Positions 52,309 through 60,336 of a DNA stretch of 64,000 bases are shown piece by piece. Position numbers and translations under genes: made by a program. The DNA is taken from contig JADLDY010000009.1 in assembly GCA_020846435.1 (NCBI GenBank), positions 49,723 through 113,722 on the forward strand, in the 5' to 3' direction. The notes beneath the pieces were generated by a model, which was not told the origin of the DNA, did no database searches, and worked only from the letters and a program-made list of their open reading frames with translations. The stretch comes from Deltaproteobacteria bacterium (GTDB taxonomy: Bacteria; Desulfobacterota; GWC2-55-46). Within the stretch, counting starts at the first letter, position 1; every line of letters starts with the position of its first letter.

Positions 52309-53100
52309 TTACAGCTTGCTCGTGTCCTTGGGCATCCACTTGCCCGCCTCCGCCATGTCAGGCTCCCTCTCGCGCTCGACGTAGAGTTTCTTTACGTCTT
52401 CGGGCTTCATGGAGGAGACTTCCTTGAGCATGGCCTCGTACTTTCCGGCCTTGACCTCGGCGACCCTCTTCGCGAGGTGAGAAGCCTTGGGCAGGATGTT
52501 CCTGCCGTACACCCTTCTTACGAACATGGCTGCGGTGAACTGGGATATCTGAGCTGGACAGCGCGAAGCGCACAGTCCGCACATTACGCAGTCAAAGGAC
52601 TTGTGGGCCGCGCCCTTGAGGTCGCCCCTCTTCATGAGGGCTATGTAGTCCATGACATCGATGTCCATGGGGCATGTCCTTGTGCAGGTTCCGCAGCCTA
52701 CGCACTTGAAGACCTCGGGGTACAGGCGGCGGAGCTCCTCGTGGGAGTCGACCGACAGCTTTTCGAGGTCGTACCCGGGCCTGTTGGCCGGGAAGAACGG
52801 GAGCTGCATTATTACCATGTTATCTTCGGCGACGGTCTGACAGGCAAGGCCCGACATCAGGCGATAGTCGCCGAGGAAGCGGTAGAAGGTGCCGCACGCG
52901 CCGCATATGCCGCCCCTGCAGCCGCAGCCCCTTGTGTAGCTGTAGCCGGCGTACTCTATGGCCTTCATTATGGTCAGGGTCTCCGGGACCTGGTACTCCC
53001 TGCCCATTATGTATATCGTGATCATCTTCGCGTTCGGCGGCGGGATTGTCCTATCGCCTGTCGCGAGCGTCTTATTAGCCTTTTTGCAATCGTCTGCCAT
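52309..53100 (-). CDS. frdB: Fumarate reductase iron-sulfur subunit (FrdB, soluble type)
   Basis: 263 residues. N-terminal 2Fe-2S ferredoxin domain with SYTRGCGCRGGICGACGTFYRF, then two 4Fe-4S motifs: FKCVGCGTCTRTCPMDIDVM and FDCVMCGLCASRCPAQISQF. It differs from the SdhB at 41851 in cluster residues and in lacking the 3Fe-4S site signature. It should carry electrons to FrdA from the Flx-Hdr module upstream. Starts 38 bp after the flxA stop. Confidence 0.88.
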   Translation of the reverse strand: MADDCKKANKTLATGDRTIPPPNAKMITIYIMGREYQVPETLTIMKAIEYAGYSYTRGCGCRGGICGACGTFYRFLGDYRLMSGLACQTVAEDNMVIMQLPFFPANRPGYDLEKLSVDSHEELRRLYPEVFKCVGCGTCTRTCPMDIDVMDYIALMKRGDLKGAAHKSFDCVMCGLCASRCPAQISQFTAAMFVRRVYGRNILPKASHLAKRVAEVKAGKYEAMLKEVSSMKPEDVKKLYVEREREPDMAEAGKWMPKDTSKL

Positions 53101-53138
53101 TGTCTGTCTCCGGGTTTTACTCTCTAATTATAGCGAAT

Positions 53139-53972
53139 TTAGAAATCGTTATACATCCTTTTTATTTCAGCGGCCGTGTATACCGGCCCTTCCTTGCAGA
53201 CGTAGATGTCTCCGACATTGCACCTGCCGCACTTGCCCACTCCGCACTTCATCCTGTTCTCAAGAGTGGTGTAGACGCTCTCCTCTTCAAAGCCAAGCTC
53301 CAGGAGGGCGTTCAAAACGAACTTTATCATTATCGGCGGACCGCAGGTGACAGCGACCGTGTTCTCAGCCTTTGGCGCGGCCTCTTTGAGGACGGTCGGC
53401 ACGAAGCCGACCTTGCCCTTCCAGTCGGCGGTCTGCCCGCCCGGGTCGACGGTCTGGACGAGCGTCACGTCGCCCCTTGCTTCCCAGTGCTTGAGCTCTT
53501 CCTTGTAGACGAGGTCGGCGACGGTCTTCGCGCCGTAGACTATCGTTATGTGGCCGAAGTCTTCTCTCCTGTCGAGTACGTTCCAGATGACCGAGCGCAC
53601 AGGCGGCAGTCCTATGCCGCCCGCGACGAAGACTATGTTCTTGCCCTTCCATTCGTCGACCGGGAAGTGGTTGCCGTAAGGCCCGCGAAAGCCCATGGTG
53701 TCGCCGATTGAGAGCTGGGCGAGCCCTCCGGTGACCCTTCCGGACTTCCTGAAGGTGCACTGTATGTAGCCCTTCCTCGTGGGGGACGACGCTATGCAGA
53801 AGGTCGACTCCCCGAGGCCAAAGGCCGAGTAGAGGCCGAACTGGCCTGTCTTGAACTCGAAGGTATCGCGCAGCTTCGGGTCTTTGAATACGAGCCTGAA
53901 GCTCCTTACATCCGGGGCTTCCTCGTAAATGTCTTCTATGGTGACAAGATTCGGCAGATATATGTTGTTCAT
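53139..53972 (-). CDS. flxA: NADH-oxidising FAD subunit of the Flx-Hdr module (FlxA-like, FNR family)
   Basis: 277 residues from the ATG at 53972. Ferredoxin-NADP-reductase fold: EDIYEEAPDVRSFRLVFKD, FKTGQFGLYSAFGLGESTFCIASSPTRKG for FAD, FVAGGIGLPPVRSVIWNVL for NAD(P)H, and a C-terminal 2Fe-2S site MKCGVGKCGRCNVGDIYVCKEG as in PyrK and hydrogenase gamma subunits. It takes electrons from NADH into the complex, as FlxA/FloxA does in Desulfovibrio. Located between flxB and frdB. Confidence 0.85.
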   Translation of the reverse strand: MNNIYLPNLVTIEDIYEEAPDVRSFRLVFKDPKLRDTFEFKTGQFGLYSAFGLGESTFCIASSPTRKGYIQCTFRKSGRVTGGLAQLSIGDTMGFRGPYGNHFPVDEWKGKNIVFVAGGIGLPPVRSVIWNVLDRREDFGHITIVYGAKTVADLVYKEELKHWEARGDVTLVQTVDPGGQTADWKGKVGFVPTVLKEAAPKAENTVAVTCGPPIMIKFVLNALLELGFEEESVYTTLENRMKCGVGKCGRCNVGDIYVCKEGPVYTAAEIKRMYNDF

Positions 53973-54006
53973 TGCCTTATTTGTGCTCCGTCTTCTTTTG
54001 CAACTT

Positions 54007-54055
54007 ATTAAAGCCCGCGGCCCTGACAACGCAGACGGGCGTTTTATGTGCGAAC
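54007..54055. repeat. Family-B palindromic repeat, half copy B2
   Basis: Only the right half remains: AAGCCCGCGGCCCTGACAAC and GCAGACGGGCGTTTTATGTGCGAAC, matching 59880-59925 in copy B1. It directly abuts the stop codon of flxB (54056). Confidence 0.6.
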
Positions 54056-55063
54056 CTACTTAGAGAACTCTTCCATCACTTCGGTTATGTCCAACCTTAC
54101 CGGGCAGACCCTCACGCACCTGCCGCAGCCGACGCAACCCTTGCCGGAAAACTTCTCCGGGAAGAAGTTGAACTTGCACATGAAGCGGTTCCTCCACCTC
54201 TGGTGCTGGTGCTCCCTGGGGTTGTGGCCGCTGGCGTGGAGCGTGAATGTGTCGTACTGGCAGGAGTCCCAGTTCTTCCTTCTCTCGCCCTCGAAGGCCG
54301 TGCCTTCGTCTACTATGTCAAAGCACCTGCAGGTCGGGCACACGAAGGTGCACGCGCCGCAGCCGATGCATTTCCTCGTAAGCTTCGGCCAGACTTTATC
54401 GTCATAGTGGGTCTTGTCTTTAAGTCTCTCCGAGACTTTCGCGAGGTCGATATTCGCTATCTTCTCCGGCATGACGAGCGGGTCTGCCTTGACTGAGCCG
54501 CTGCCAAAGACAGCCGCGTGAGCCTCGACAAACTTCTTGCCCTTATCGGTTATCGCCTCGACCGTGTAGCTCTCCCCGGCTTCCCTCAAATAGACATCGG
54601 CCCCTTCGGTCGACGCTGGCGAGAGGTTCACGGTCGTGCAGAAGCACGCGTCGTCTGCCTTGGTGCAGCCGACGGTCACGACTACCGTATTATCTTCCCT
54701 CTTCGTGTAGAACTCATCGATGAAGTCCCATGTGAACAGCGCGTGCATGCCCTTGAGGCTCGCCGCTTCGCACGGCCTCGCGCCGAAGATTACGGTCTGT
54801 GGGGCATGAACCTCGACGCCCCTCATGTCTACCGTGTCCTTGCCAAGCGTGAACTCGGCAACCACCTCGGTCTGAGGGAAGAGGAACTCCTTGAAAGAGT
54901 TTCTCGCGAGTATGTAATCGGTCGCGATCTCTTCGGCCGATTTGACCTTCTTGAAGACGATCTGGCGGCTATCCGTCGTCGGGGCCACGAACCTGCCGCC
55001 TTTTCCCGTGACAGACTCTATGAGTTTGCCGAGGTCCGCTTTTTTGAGTATTTTATCTGCCAT
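54056..55063 (-). CDS. flxB: Iron-sulfur subunit of the Flx-Hdr module (FlxB-like, sulfhydrogenase beta type)
   Basis: 335 residues. The N-terminal ~230 residues follow the HyhB/sulfhydrogenase beta pattern (VEVHAPQTVIFGARPCEAASLKGMHALF). The C-terminal half binds two 4Fe-4S clusters: RKCIGCGACTFVCPTCRCFDIVDEG and GCVGCGRCVRVCPVRLDITEV. It should pass electrons between FlxA and the rest of the complex. Between flxC and flxA; repeat B2 touches its stop. Confidence 0.82.
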   Translation of the reverse strand: MADKILKKADLGKLIESVTGKGGRFVAPTTDSRQIVFKKVKSAEEIATDYILARNSFKEFLFPQTEVVAEFTLGKDTVDMRGVEVHAPQTVIFGARPCEAASLKGMHALFTWDFIDEFYTKREDNTVVVTVGCTKADDACFCTTVNLSPASTEGADVYLREAGESYTVEAITDKGKKFVEAHAAVFGSGSVKADPLVMPEKIANIDLAKVSERLKDKTHYDDKVWPKLTRKCIGCGACTFVCPTCRCFDIVDEGTAFEGERRKNWDSCQYDTFTLHASGHNPREHQHQRWRNRFMCKFNFFPEKFSGKGCVGCGRCVRVCPVRLDITEVMEEFSK

Positions 55064-55088
55064 ATTGGATACCGTCTTCCGTGTCCCG

Positions 55089-55982
55089 TTACTTTATGAA
55101 GTTTTCCTTGTCGTCCGGGCTGAACACTATCATCGGCGGATGGGTCTTTTCGTCGTAGCCGGATTTAAAGTCGAACGCTTCCTTCACGACCCCTATCATC
55201 TTCTGGTTGATGAGGTTCAAGGGTATGTTCACCGGGCACGACCTCTCGCACTCGCCGCAGAAAGTACACCTGCCGACGAGATGCATCGCTCTCGTCAGGT
55301 TCCACGAGAGGTTGCCCCTCGGGTGCGCCGAGGTCTCTATCCACTGGGGCATGTTCTTCTCGGTTATGCACCTCTCGCAGTAGCAGAGCGGGCAGACCTG
55401 ACGGCACGCGTAGCACTTCACGCACCTTGAGAACTCTTTCACCCAGAAGGCCCATCTTTCGGACTGGGACTTTGAATCGAGATCCTTTACCTTGTCGTAT
55501 ACCATGCCGGTCGGCACTTCAGGCGGCGTAAAGGTCGACTTCTCGCCCACGACGAAGTCCGTCACATGGGGGTTTCTTACATCGCAGTTGTGGCATTTGG
55601 TCGGCATGATGTTAGGCGTCAGTTCGCCCTTCCAGAGATCCTGCTTGTAGACGGTGCCATTGCAGGTCATGCCGATGATGAAAACATCTTCCCTCTTGAA
55701 CTGACCCTCCGTGATGAGGACGACGATGTTCCTTATGTCGCAGCCCTTGGCAACTATCGCGGGCCGCCCCAGCGCCTTTATCTCTTTGTACTTGCGCGTC
55801 AGGTACAAAGAGAGGTTGTTCACGCAAAGCGGGTTCCAGACGAGGGTGTCGACATCAGCCGGGTCGGTTATGAAGACAGGCGTTGTCCTTGTCTTCGACC
55901 TGTTCCAGCCGTAGCCTATGACGACCTTGACTTCTCCGCTTTCGAGGAGCTCTTTGGCCTTGAGCCTTAATGTCTTTTCCAT
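55089..55982 (-). CDS. flxC: Iron-sulfur subunit of the Flx-Hdr module (FlxC-like)
   Basis: 297 residues. Related to F420-reducing hydrogenase beta/coenzyme-reducing proteins: VVIGYGWNRSKTRTTPVFI at the N-terminus, KALGRPAIVAKGCDIRNIVVLI, FIIGMTCNGTVY, and clusters CVKCYACRQVCPLCYCERCI and CTFCGECERSCPVNIPLNL. It lies 25 bp upstream of flxB and about 80 bp after flxD. Its split from FlxB matches the FlxABCD gene pattern. Confidence 0.82.
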   Translation of the reverse strand: MEKTLRLKAKELLESGEVKVVIGYGWNRSKTRTTPVFITDPADVDTLVWNPLCVNNLSLYLTRKYKEIKALGRPAIVAKGCDIRNIVVLITEGQFKREDVFIIGMTCNGTVYKQDLWKGELTPNIMPTKCHNCDVRNPHVTDFVVGEKSTFTPPEVPTGMVYDKVKDLDSKSQSERWAFWVKEFSRCVKCYACRQVCPLCYCERCITEKNMPQWIETSAHPRGNLSWNLTRAMHLVGRCTFCGECERSCPVNIPLNLINQKMIGVVKEAFDFKSGYDEKTHPPMIVFSPDDKENFIK

Positions 55983-56065
55983 GCTACCTTCTTCAGGCTT
56001 GGTGGGTCTCGCCTGCCTGTACTTATTGTTTTACTCTGAGAGCGCGCCGCCCAAGGCCCGGTCAA

Positions 56066-56536
56066 TCAACCCTGTTCGGCCTCTGTAGCTTTAAGCCCCT
56101 TGTACTCCATGAAGGGCCCGAGCGCCTTTATCTCGTCCGTGACCTTGTTTATGAGGTCGACCCACTTTATCGCCTCTGACGCCGACACCCACGAGAAGTG
56201 AAGCCTCCTCATGTCGATGCCCGCGAACTCCATCAAATGCTTGAAGCCTATCCAGCGGCGCCTCGCGTGGTAGTTGCCGGTGGTGTAGTGGCAGTCTCCC
56301 GGATGGCATCCCGAGACAAGGACCCCGTCGGCCCCGTTCTCAAAGGCCTTGATGATGAAGAGGGGGTCTATCCTTCCGGTGCAGGGGAGCTTTATTATCC
56401 TGACATTCGGCCTGTACTCCATCCTGCTTGTGCCAGCCAGATCTGCTCCCGCGTATGTGCACCAGTTGCAGACAAAGGCCATTATCTTCGGTTCGTACCC
56501 GCCGGTCGGCGCGCTGTGTTCCGTGTGTCCGCTCAT
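56066..56536 (-). CDS. flxD: MvhD/FlxD-type hydrogenase/Hdr iron-sulfur linker subunit
   Basis: 156 residues. Small 2Fe-2S protein of the MvhD family: KIMAFVCNWCTYAGADLAGTSR, IKLPCTGRIDPLFIIKAFENGADGVLVSGCHPGDCHYTTGNYHARRR, containing the five conserved cysteines. It hands electrons from FlxABC to HdrA. It ends 84 bp before flxC and starts 15 bp after the hdrA stop. Confidence 0.9.
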   Translation of the reverse strand: MSGHTEHSAPTGGYEPKIMAFVCNWCTYAGADLAGTSRMEYRPNVRIIKLPCTGRIDPLFIIKAFENGADGVLVSGCHPGDCHYTTGNYHARRRWIGFKHLMEFAGIDMRRLHFSWVSASEAIKWVDLINKVTDEIKALGPFMEYKGLKATEAEQG

Positions 56537-56551
56537 CTGAAACTTCCTTTA

Positions 56552-58525
56552 TTAAAAAGCATTGATTGCTGCGAAGACTTGTTCGTCGGTATATCCCTTG
56601 AGGTCAATGGACTTTGACCTGCAAGCCGCCACGCAGACTCCGCAGCCCTGGCATACGCCGTCGTTGACCTTGGCGACCCACCTTACTACATTGCCCTGCC
56701 TGTCCTTTATGGCTTCGCGCTCGATAGCCGTATAGGGGCATGCGGTAACGCAGTCCCAGCAGGCGTTGCAGGTAGTCCTGTTCACTACCGATGTAATGGG
56801 CTCCCTTGCCATCTCGTCGGCGGAGAAGAGCGCGAGCACCTTGCTGGCGGCGGCCGAACCCTGCGCGACCGACTCGGGTATATCCATCGGGCCCATGCAC
56901 GTGCCGGCCAGATAAATGCCAGCCGTAACGGTCTCGACGGGCTTCAATTTCGGGTGGTACTCGTTGTAGAACTTGTACTTGTCGTAGCCTATGCCGAGCC
57001 TCTGCGCGAGCGTGTCGGCCCCGTCCCTCGAGACGACGGCGGTCGCAAGAACCACCATGTCGGCCTCTATCTCTACCTGATTGCCGCTCAAGGTGTCCGC
57101 GCCCTGGACCATGATCTTGCCATTCTTCTCATAGACTCTTGAGACGCGGCCGCGGAGGTACATCGCGCCTTCGTGCTCGATTGCGCCCCTGACGAACTCT
57201 TCGTACCTCTTTCCGCCGGAACGGATATCCATGTAGAACACATAGGACTGCCCGCCGTGGACCTTGTGCGAGTAGAGCTTGGTGTGCTTGGCCGTGTACA
57301 TGCAGCATATCTTCGAGCAGTAGGAGACGCCCTTTTTCTCGTCCCTGGAGCCGACGCACTGTATGAAGACGACCGACTGGGGAATCTTGCCGTCAGAGGG
57401 CCTTCTTATCTCGCCGCCAGTGGGGCCTGAGGAAGAAGCGAGCCTCTCGAACTGCATGCCGCTTATGACATCTTTTATCCTGCCGTAACCGTACTCGCCG
57501 AACCGCTCGTTAGGCATGTTCTGGTAGCCGGTGGCAACGACTATCGCGCCGACCTCTTCGGTTACAAGCTTGTCTTCCATCTTGAAGTCTATGCACTTCG
57601 GGCCGCACACTATGGCGCAGGCGCCGCACTTGTCCTTCTGTATCTTCGTGCAATTTGGCGCGTCGATTACTGGAACGTTCGGCACGGACTGAGGGAAGGG
57701 CGTGTAGATGACCTTCCTCTTGTTGAGCCCGAGCTCGAACTGACTATCCACCTTGAACGGGCACTTCTCTATGCACTCGCCGCAGCCGGTGCAGCGCTCT
57801 TCATCGACATACTTGGACTTGCGCCTTACGGTCACGGTGAAGTTGCCGATGTAGCCGTCGACCTTCTCGACTTCGGAATAGGTATAAAGGGTTATGTTCT
57901 CGTTAAGCTCGGCTTCGACCATCTTCGGGGTCAGAATGCACTGCGAGCAGTCCATCGTCGGGAAAGTCTCGGAAAGCCTTGCCATGTTGCCGCCTATTGA
58001 CGGCTCCTTCTCGACGAGTATGACCTCTCTGCCGCCTTCGGCTATGTCGAGGGCCGCCTGTATGCCGGCGATGCCGCCGCCGATTACCATGGCCTTTTTC
58101 TTGACCGGTATCTTTATCTTCTTGAGGGGCTGGTTTTTCTTGAGCCTCTGGATGGTCATCCTCGTGAGGTCGATGGACTTCACGGTTCCGGCGGCCTTTG
58201 TCTTGTCGTGGTGCACCCACGAGCACTGCTCGCGGATGTTCGTTATCTCGCACTGGTAGGGGTTGAGGCCAGCGCCTTCAGCGGCCTTCCTGAAGGTCTT
58301 CTCATGCATGTGAGGCGAGCAGGCAGAGACGATTATGCCGTCGAGCTTGTTCTCCTTTATAGCCTGCCTGAGCATCTCCTGGCCGGGGGACGAGCACATG
58401 AACTTGTAGTCGCAGGTGTAGACGACCCCGGGGAGCTTACCCATCTCCTCGGCGACCTTTTTGGTGTCGACTGTGGCCGCTATGTTATTTCCGCACTGGC
58501 AGACGAATACGCCGATTCTTGGCAT
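56552..58525 (-). CDS. hdrA: HdrA-type FAD/iron-sulfur electron-bifurcating subunit
   Basis: 657 residues. N-terminal PRIGVFVCQCGNNIAATVD and IIVSACSPHMHEKTF, the FAD site MVIGGGIAGIQAALDIAEGGREV, the cluster PTMDCSQCILTPKMVE and four further Cys groups: RCTGCGECIEKCPF, KCGACAIVCGPKC, CNACWDCVTACPYTA, CQGCGVCVAACRSKS. This matches full-length HdrA (~650 residues), which in methanogens and Flx-Hdr complexes splits electrons between ferredoxin and a disulfide. It is separated from hdrB by a GIY-YIG cassette. A role in bifurcation here is inferred from the family. Confidence 0.9.
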   Translation of the reverse strand: MPRIGVFVCQCGNNIAATVDTKKVAEEMGKLPGVVYTCDYKFMCSSPGQEMLRQAIKENKLDGIIVSACSPHMHEKTFRKAAEGAGLNPYQCEITNIREQCSWVHHDKTKAAGTVKSIDLTRMTIQRLKKNQPLKKIKIPVKKKAMVIGGGIAGIQAALDIAEGGREVILVEKEPSIGGNMARLSETFPTMDCSQCILTPKMVEAELNENITLYTYSEVEKVDGYIGNFTVTVRRKSKYVDEERCTGCGECIEKCPFKVDSQFELGLNKRKVIYTPFPQSVPNVPVIDAPNCTKIQKDKCGACAIVCGPKCIDFKMEDKLVTEEVGAIVVATGYQNMPNERFGEYGYGRIKDVISGMQFERLASSSGPTGGEIRRPSDGKIPQSVVFIQCVGSRDEKKGVSYCSKICCMYTAKHTKLYSHKVHGGQSYVFYMDIRSGGKRYEEFVRGAIEHEGAMYLRGRVSRVYEKNGKIMVQGADTLSGNQVEIEADMVVLATAVVSRDGADTLAQRLGIGYDKYKFYNEYHPKLKPVETVTAGIYLAGTCMGPMDIPESVAQGSAAASKVLALFSADEMAREPITSVVNRTTCNACWDCVTACPYTAIEREAIKDRQGNVVRWVAKVNDGVCQGCGVCVAACRSKSIDLKGYTDEQVFAAINAF

Positions 58526-58539
58526 AATGGTTCCTCTTA

Positions 58540-58893
58540 GTCATTGCGAGCGAAGCGAAGCAATCTCAAAGCTCGTCGAACAAATCACTCCAGCCCGCGT
58601 TAAATCCGTTTATCAGTTTTAATTTCCCTGCTCTTGATCCACTCTTTATCTGTTTTTCCCGAGTGATCGCGTTTTCAGCATCGTCAAAAATTTCGTAATA
58701 GACAAGCTTCGTGGCGTTGTATCTTTTCGTAAACCCCTCAACCAGCTTTTCCCTATGTTCGAAAACTCTTTTCTTCAGATCGCTTGTTATGCCGGTATAA
58801 AGAACTCTGTTATCCCTGTTCGTCAGAATATAGACATAAAACTGTTTGTCGCTCATGAGATTGCTTCGGCTAACAGGCCAGCCTCGCAATGAC
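58540..58893. mobile_element. Inverted-repeat cassette carrying a GIY-YIG endonuclease
   Basis: 354 bp. Left end GTCATTGCGAGCGAAGCGAA...CAATCTC (58540-58567), right end GAGATTGCTTCG...CCTCGCAATGAC (58857-58893) in inverted order. The endonuclease ATG directly adjoins the right repeat and its TGA stop is inside the left repeat. It is inserted 14 bp upstream of the hdrA start and 8 bp past the hdrB stop. Confidence 0.75.
58566..58856 (-). CDS. GIY-YIG family endonuclease (URI/UPF0213 type)
   Basis: 96 residues. Single-domain GIY-YIG nuclease: FYVYILTNRDNRVLYTGIT holds the paired strands (YVY...YTG), then SDLKKRVFEHREKLVEGFTKRYNATKLVYYE with the conserved Arg, and NAITREKQIKSGSRAGKLKLI with Glu and the Lys-rich end. 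This family resembles the nuclease of UvrC and of homing endonucleases. It is flanked exactly by inverted repeats and looks like cargo (or the motor) of a small mobile cassette, not part of the hdr operon. Confidence 0.88.
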   Translation of the reverse strand: MSDKQFYVYILTNRDNRVLYTGITSDLKKRVFEHREKLVEGFTKRYNATKLVYYEIFDDAENAITREKQIKSGSRAGKLKLINGFNAGWSDLFDEL

Positions 58894-58901
58894 GGCTCAG
58901 G

Positions 58902-59780
58902 CTACGCGATACCCTTCTTTTTCAAAAGCGGCATTATATCTGAGCTGTTCTTCTCGAAACCGAGCGTCTCGATGTCCTGGCCCAGGGCCAGGCCCAAAGC
59001 CTGCGTGAAGTAGACTACCGGCACGGGCGTATATCCCGTGTCAGACTCGGCCACCCTGGGCTGGCTCTTCTCGAGGTTGAACTGGCAAAGCGGACAGGTC
59101 GTTACTATGAGCTCAGCCCCGGCGTCAACCGCCGAAGTCATGACTTTACCGGAAAGGTTGGTGACTACTTCTTCATTGTTCATGGCGAGGTGAGCACCGC
59201 AGCACTCTATCTTGTTGGCGAACTCGACTGGCTCCGCCCCGAGAGCGCGCAGCAGATCTTCGAAAATTGTCGGGCTCTCGGCCTTGTCTATGCCGATGTC
59301 CTCGAAGGGGCGAAGGAGCATGCAGCCGTAATAAGTAGCGGCCTTTATGCCCTTCAAAGGCCTCTTGACCGCGCCCTTAACCTTATCAAAACCGACCTTG
59401 TCGCGAAGCACTTCGAGGTAATGGAGTATGTTGACGCTGCCGTCGTACTCCTCCTCGATAAAGCCGTTTATGACATTTCTTTTTTCCTTGTTGTCCCTTA
59501 TGACCTTGTTGGTCCTCTTGAGGACATTGTAGCAGACAGAGCAGAGAGTCGTTAAGGTGTCGCCTTCCTTACGCGCGCTAGAGAGGACCTTGGCCGGAGC
59601 CGTGAGTCCTATGACATTGTCGGGCGTCAAGGGAAAGGTCGCCCCACAGCAGTTCCACTGGGAGAGCTCCTTCATCTCGAAGCCGATGATTGAGGCCGCT
59701 TCCCTCGCGGAAGTATCGAACTGCTTGGCAACCGTATTTAAGGTACAACCCGGATAATATGGTATCTTCATATGTTCCAT
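58902..59780 (-). CDS. hdrB: HdrB-type CCG-domain catalytic subunit
   Basis: 292 residues with two CCG domains: KIPYYPGCTLNTVAKQFDTSAREAA, WNCCGATFPLTPDN, LCSVCYNVLKRTN, then TYYGCMLLRPFEDIGI, IECCGAHLAMNNEE and TCPLCQFNLEKSQP. Such domains hold the non-cubane 4Fe-4S clusters that reduce disulfides (CoM-S-S-CoB, DsrC trisulfide and others). The substrate here is unknown; with FrdAB nearby it may pass electrons to fumarate. Either ATG at 59780 or ATG at 59771 is possible. Repeat B1 lies between it and hdrC. Confidence 0.9.
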   Translation of the reverse strand: MEHMKIPYYPGCTLNTVAKQFDTSAREAASIIGFEMKELSQWNCCGATFPLTPDNVIGLTAPAKVLSSARKEGDTLTTLCSVCYNVLKRTNKVIRDNKEKRNVINGFIEEEYDGSVNILHYLEVLRDKVGFDKVKGAVKRPLKGIKAATYYGCMLLRPFEDIGIDKAESPTIFEDLLRALGAEPVEFANKIECCGAHLAMNNEEVVTNLSGKVMTSAVDAGAELIVTTCPLCQFNLEKSQPRVAESDTGYTPVPVVYFTQALGLALGQDIETLGFEKNSSDIMPLLKKKGIA

Positions 59781-59800
59781 CTTTATTAGTTGAGCTTCTC

Positions 59801-59928
59801 AATTCGTGTTTCGGAACGCCCAGATGTTAGGAAGGGCAAGGGATTGAACCGCAGCATACTTTTACGTATGTGAGGATTCAAGCCCGCAGCCCTGACAACA
59901 CAGATGGGCAGTTTCAAACACGAACGTT
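59801..59928. repeat. Family-B palindromic repeat, copy B1
   Basis: About 128 bp between hdrC and hdrB. Ends TTCGTGTTT / AAACACGAA, then GCCCAGATGTT / GACAACACAGATGGGC, and an apical hairpin CATAC-TTTTAC-GTATG. It abuts the hdrC stop at 59929. Confidence 0.75.
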
Positions 59929-60336
59929 TCAGCCTACGAACTTGCGGAACCCGCAGACTATAGCCTGCTGCGGGGCCTTCTTGAGGAACGGGAACGGAAC
60001 ATCCCTCACCTCAGTTTTGCTTGCGCCCTTCCTCAGGACTTCCTGCCTCAAGCCTTCGAGTATGGCCGCGACAGATACGCCCTGAGGGCACCTTGAATAG
60101 CACTGGAGACAGCCCACGCAGAGCCACATGGTGTTGGCTTTGCGCACATCTTCGATATTGCCGAGCTGGAGAAACCTCATCACCTTTGTCGGCGGGATCT
60201 CCATGGCGTAAGAAACCGGGCAGCCGCCGGAGCAGTTGCCGCACTGGTAGCACCTTTTTACATCTTCTCCGCTTACGCGCTCGAGCCTTCTGACTTCCAA
60301 GCTCTGGATGTCGTCGTTCGCTATCCTTATCTTCAA
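59929..60336 (-). CDS. hdrC: HdrC-type iron-sulfur subunit
   Basis: 135 residues with two 4Fe-4S motifs: RCYQCGNCSGGCPVSYAM and WLCVGCLQCYSRCPQGVSV. It joins HdrB to HdrA. N-terminal SLEVRRLERVSGEDVKRC is standard. The first Hdr gene of the operon; its start overlaps the fumB stop by 4 bp, so the Hdr genes are read after the fumarase genes. Confidence 0.9.
   Translation of the reverse strand: MKIRIANDDIQSLEVRRLERVSGEDVKRCYQCGNCSGGCPVSYAMEIPPTKVMRFLQLGNIEDVRKANTMWLCVGCLQCYSRCPQGVSVAAILEGLRQEVLRKGASKTEVRDVPFPFLKKAPQQAIVCGFRKFVG

Noticed and set aside
56552..59780. GIY-YIG insertion as disruption of a larger hdr gene
   Set aside because: HdrA and HdrB are both full length with normal starts and stops outside the cassette.
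17900..59930. Could the dispersed repeats form CRISPR arrays?
   Set aside because: They are single, widely spaced palindromes of 120-150 bp with no regular spacers and no cas genes nearby.
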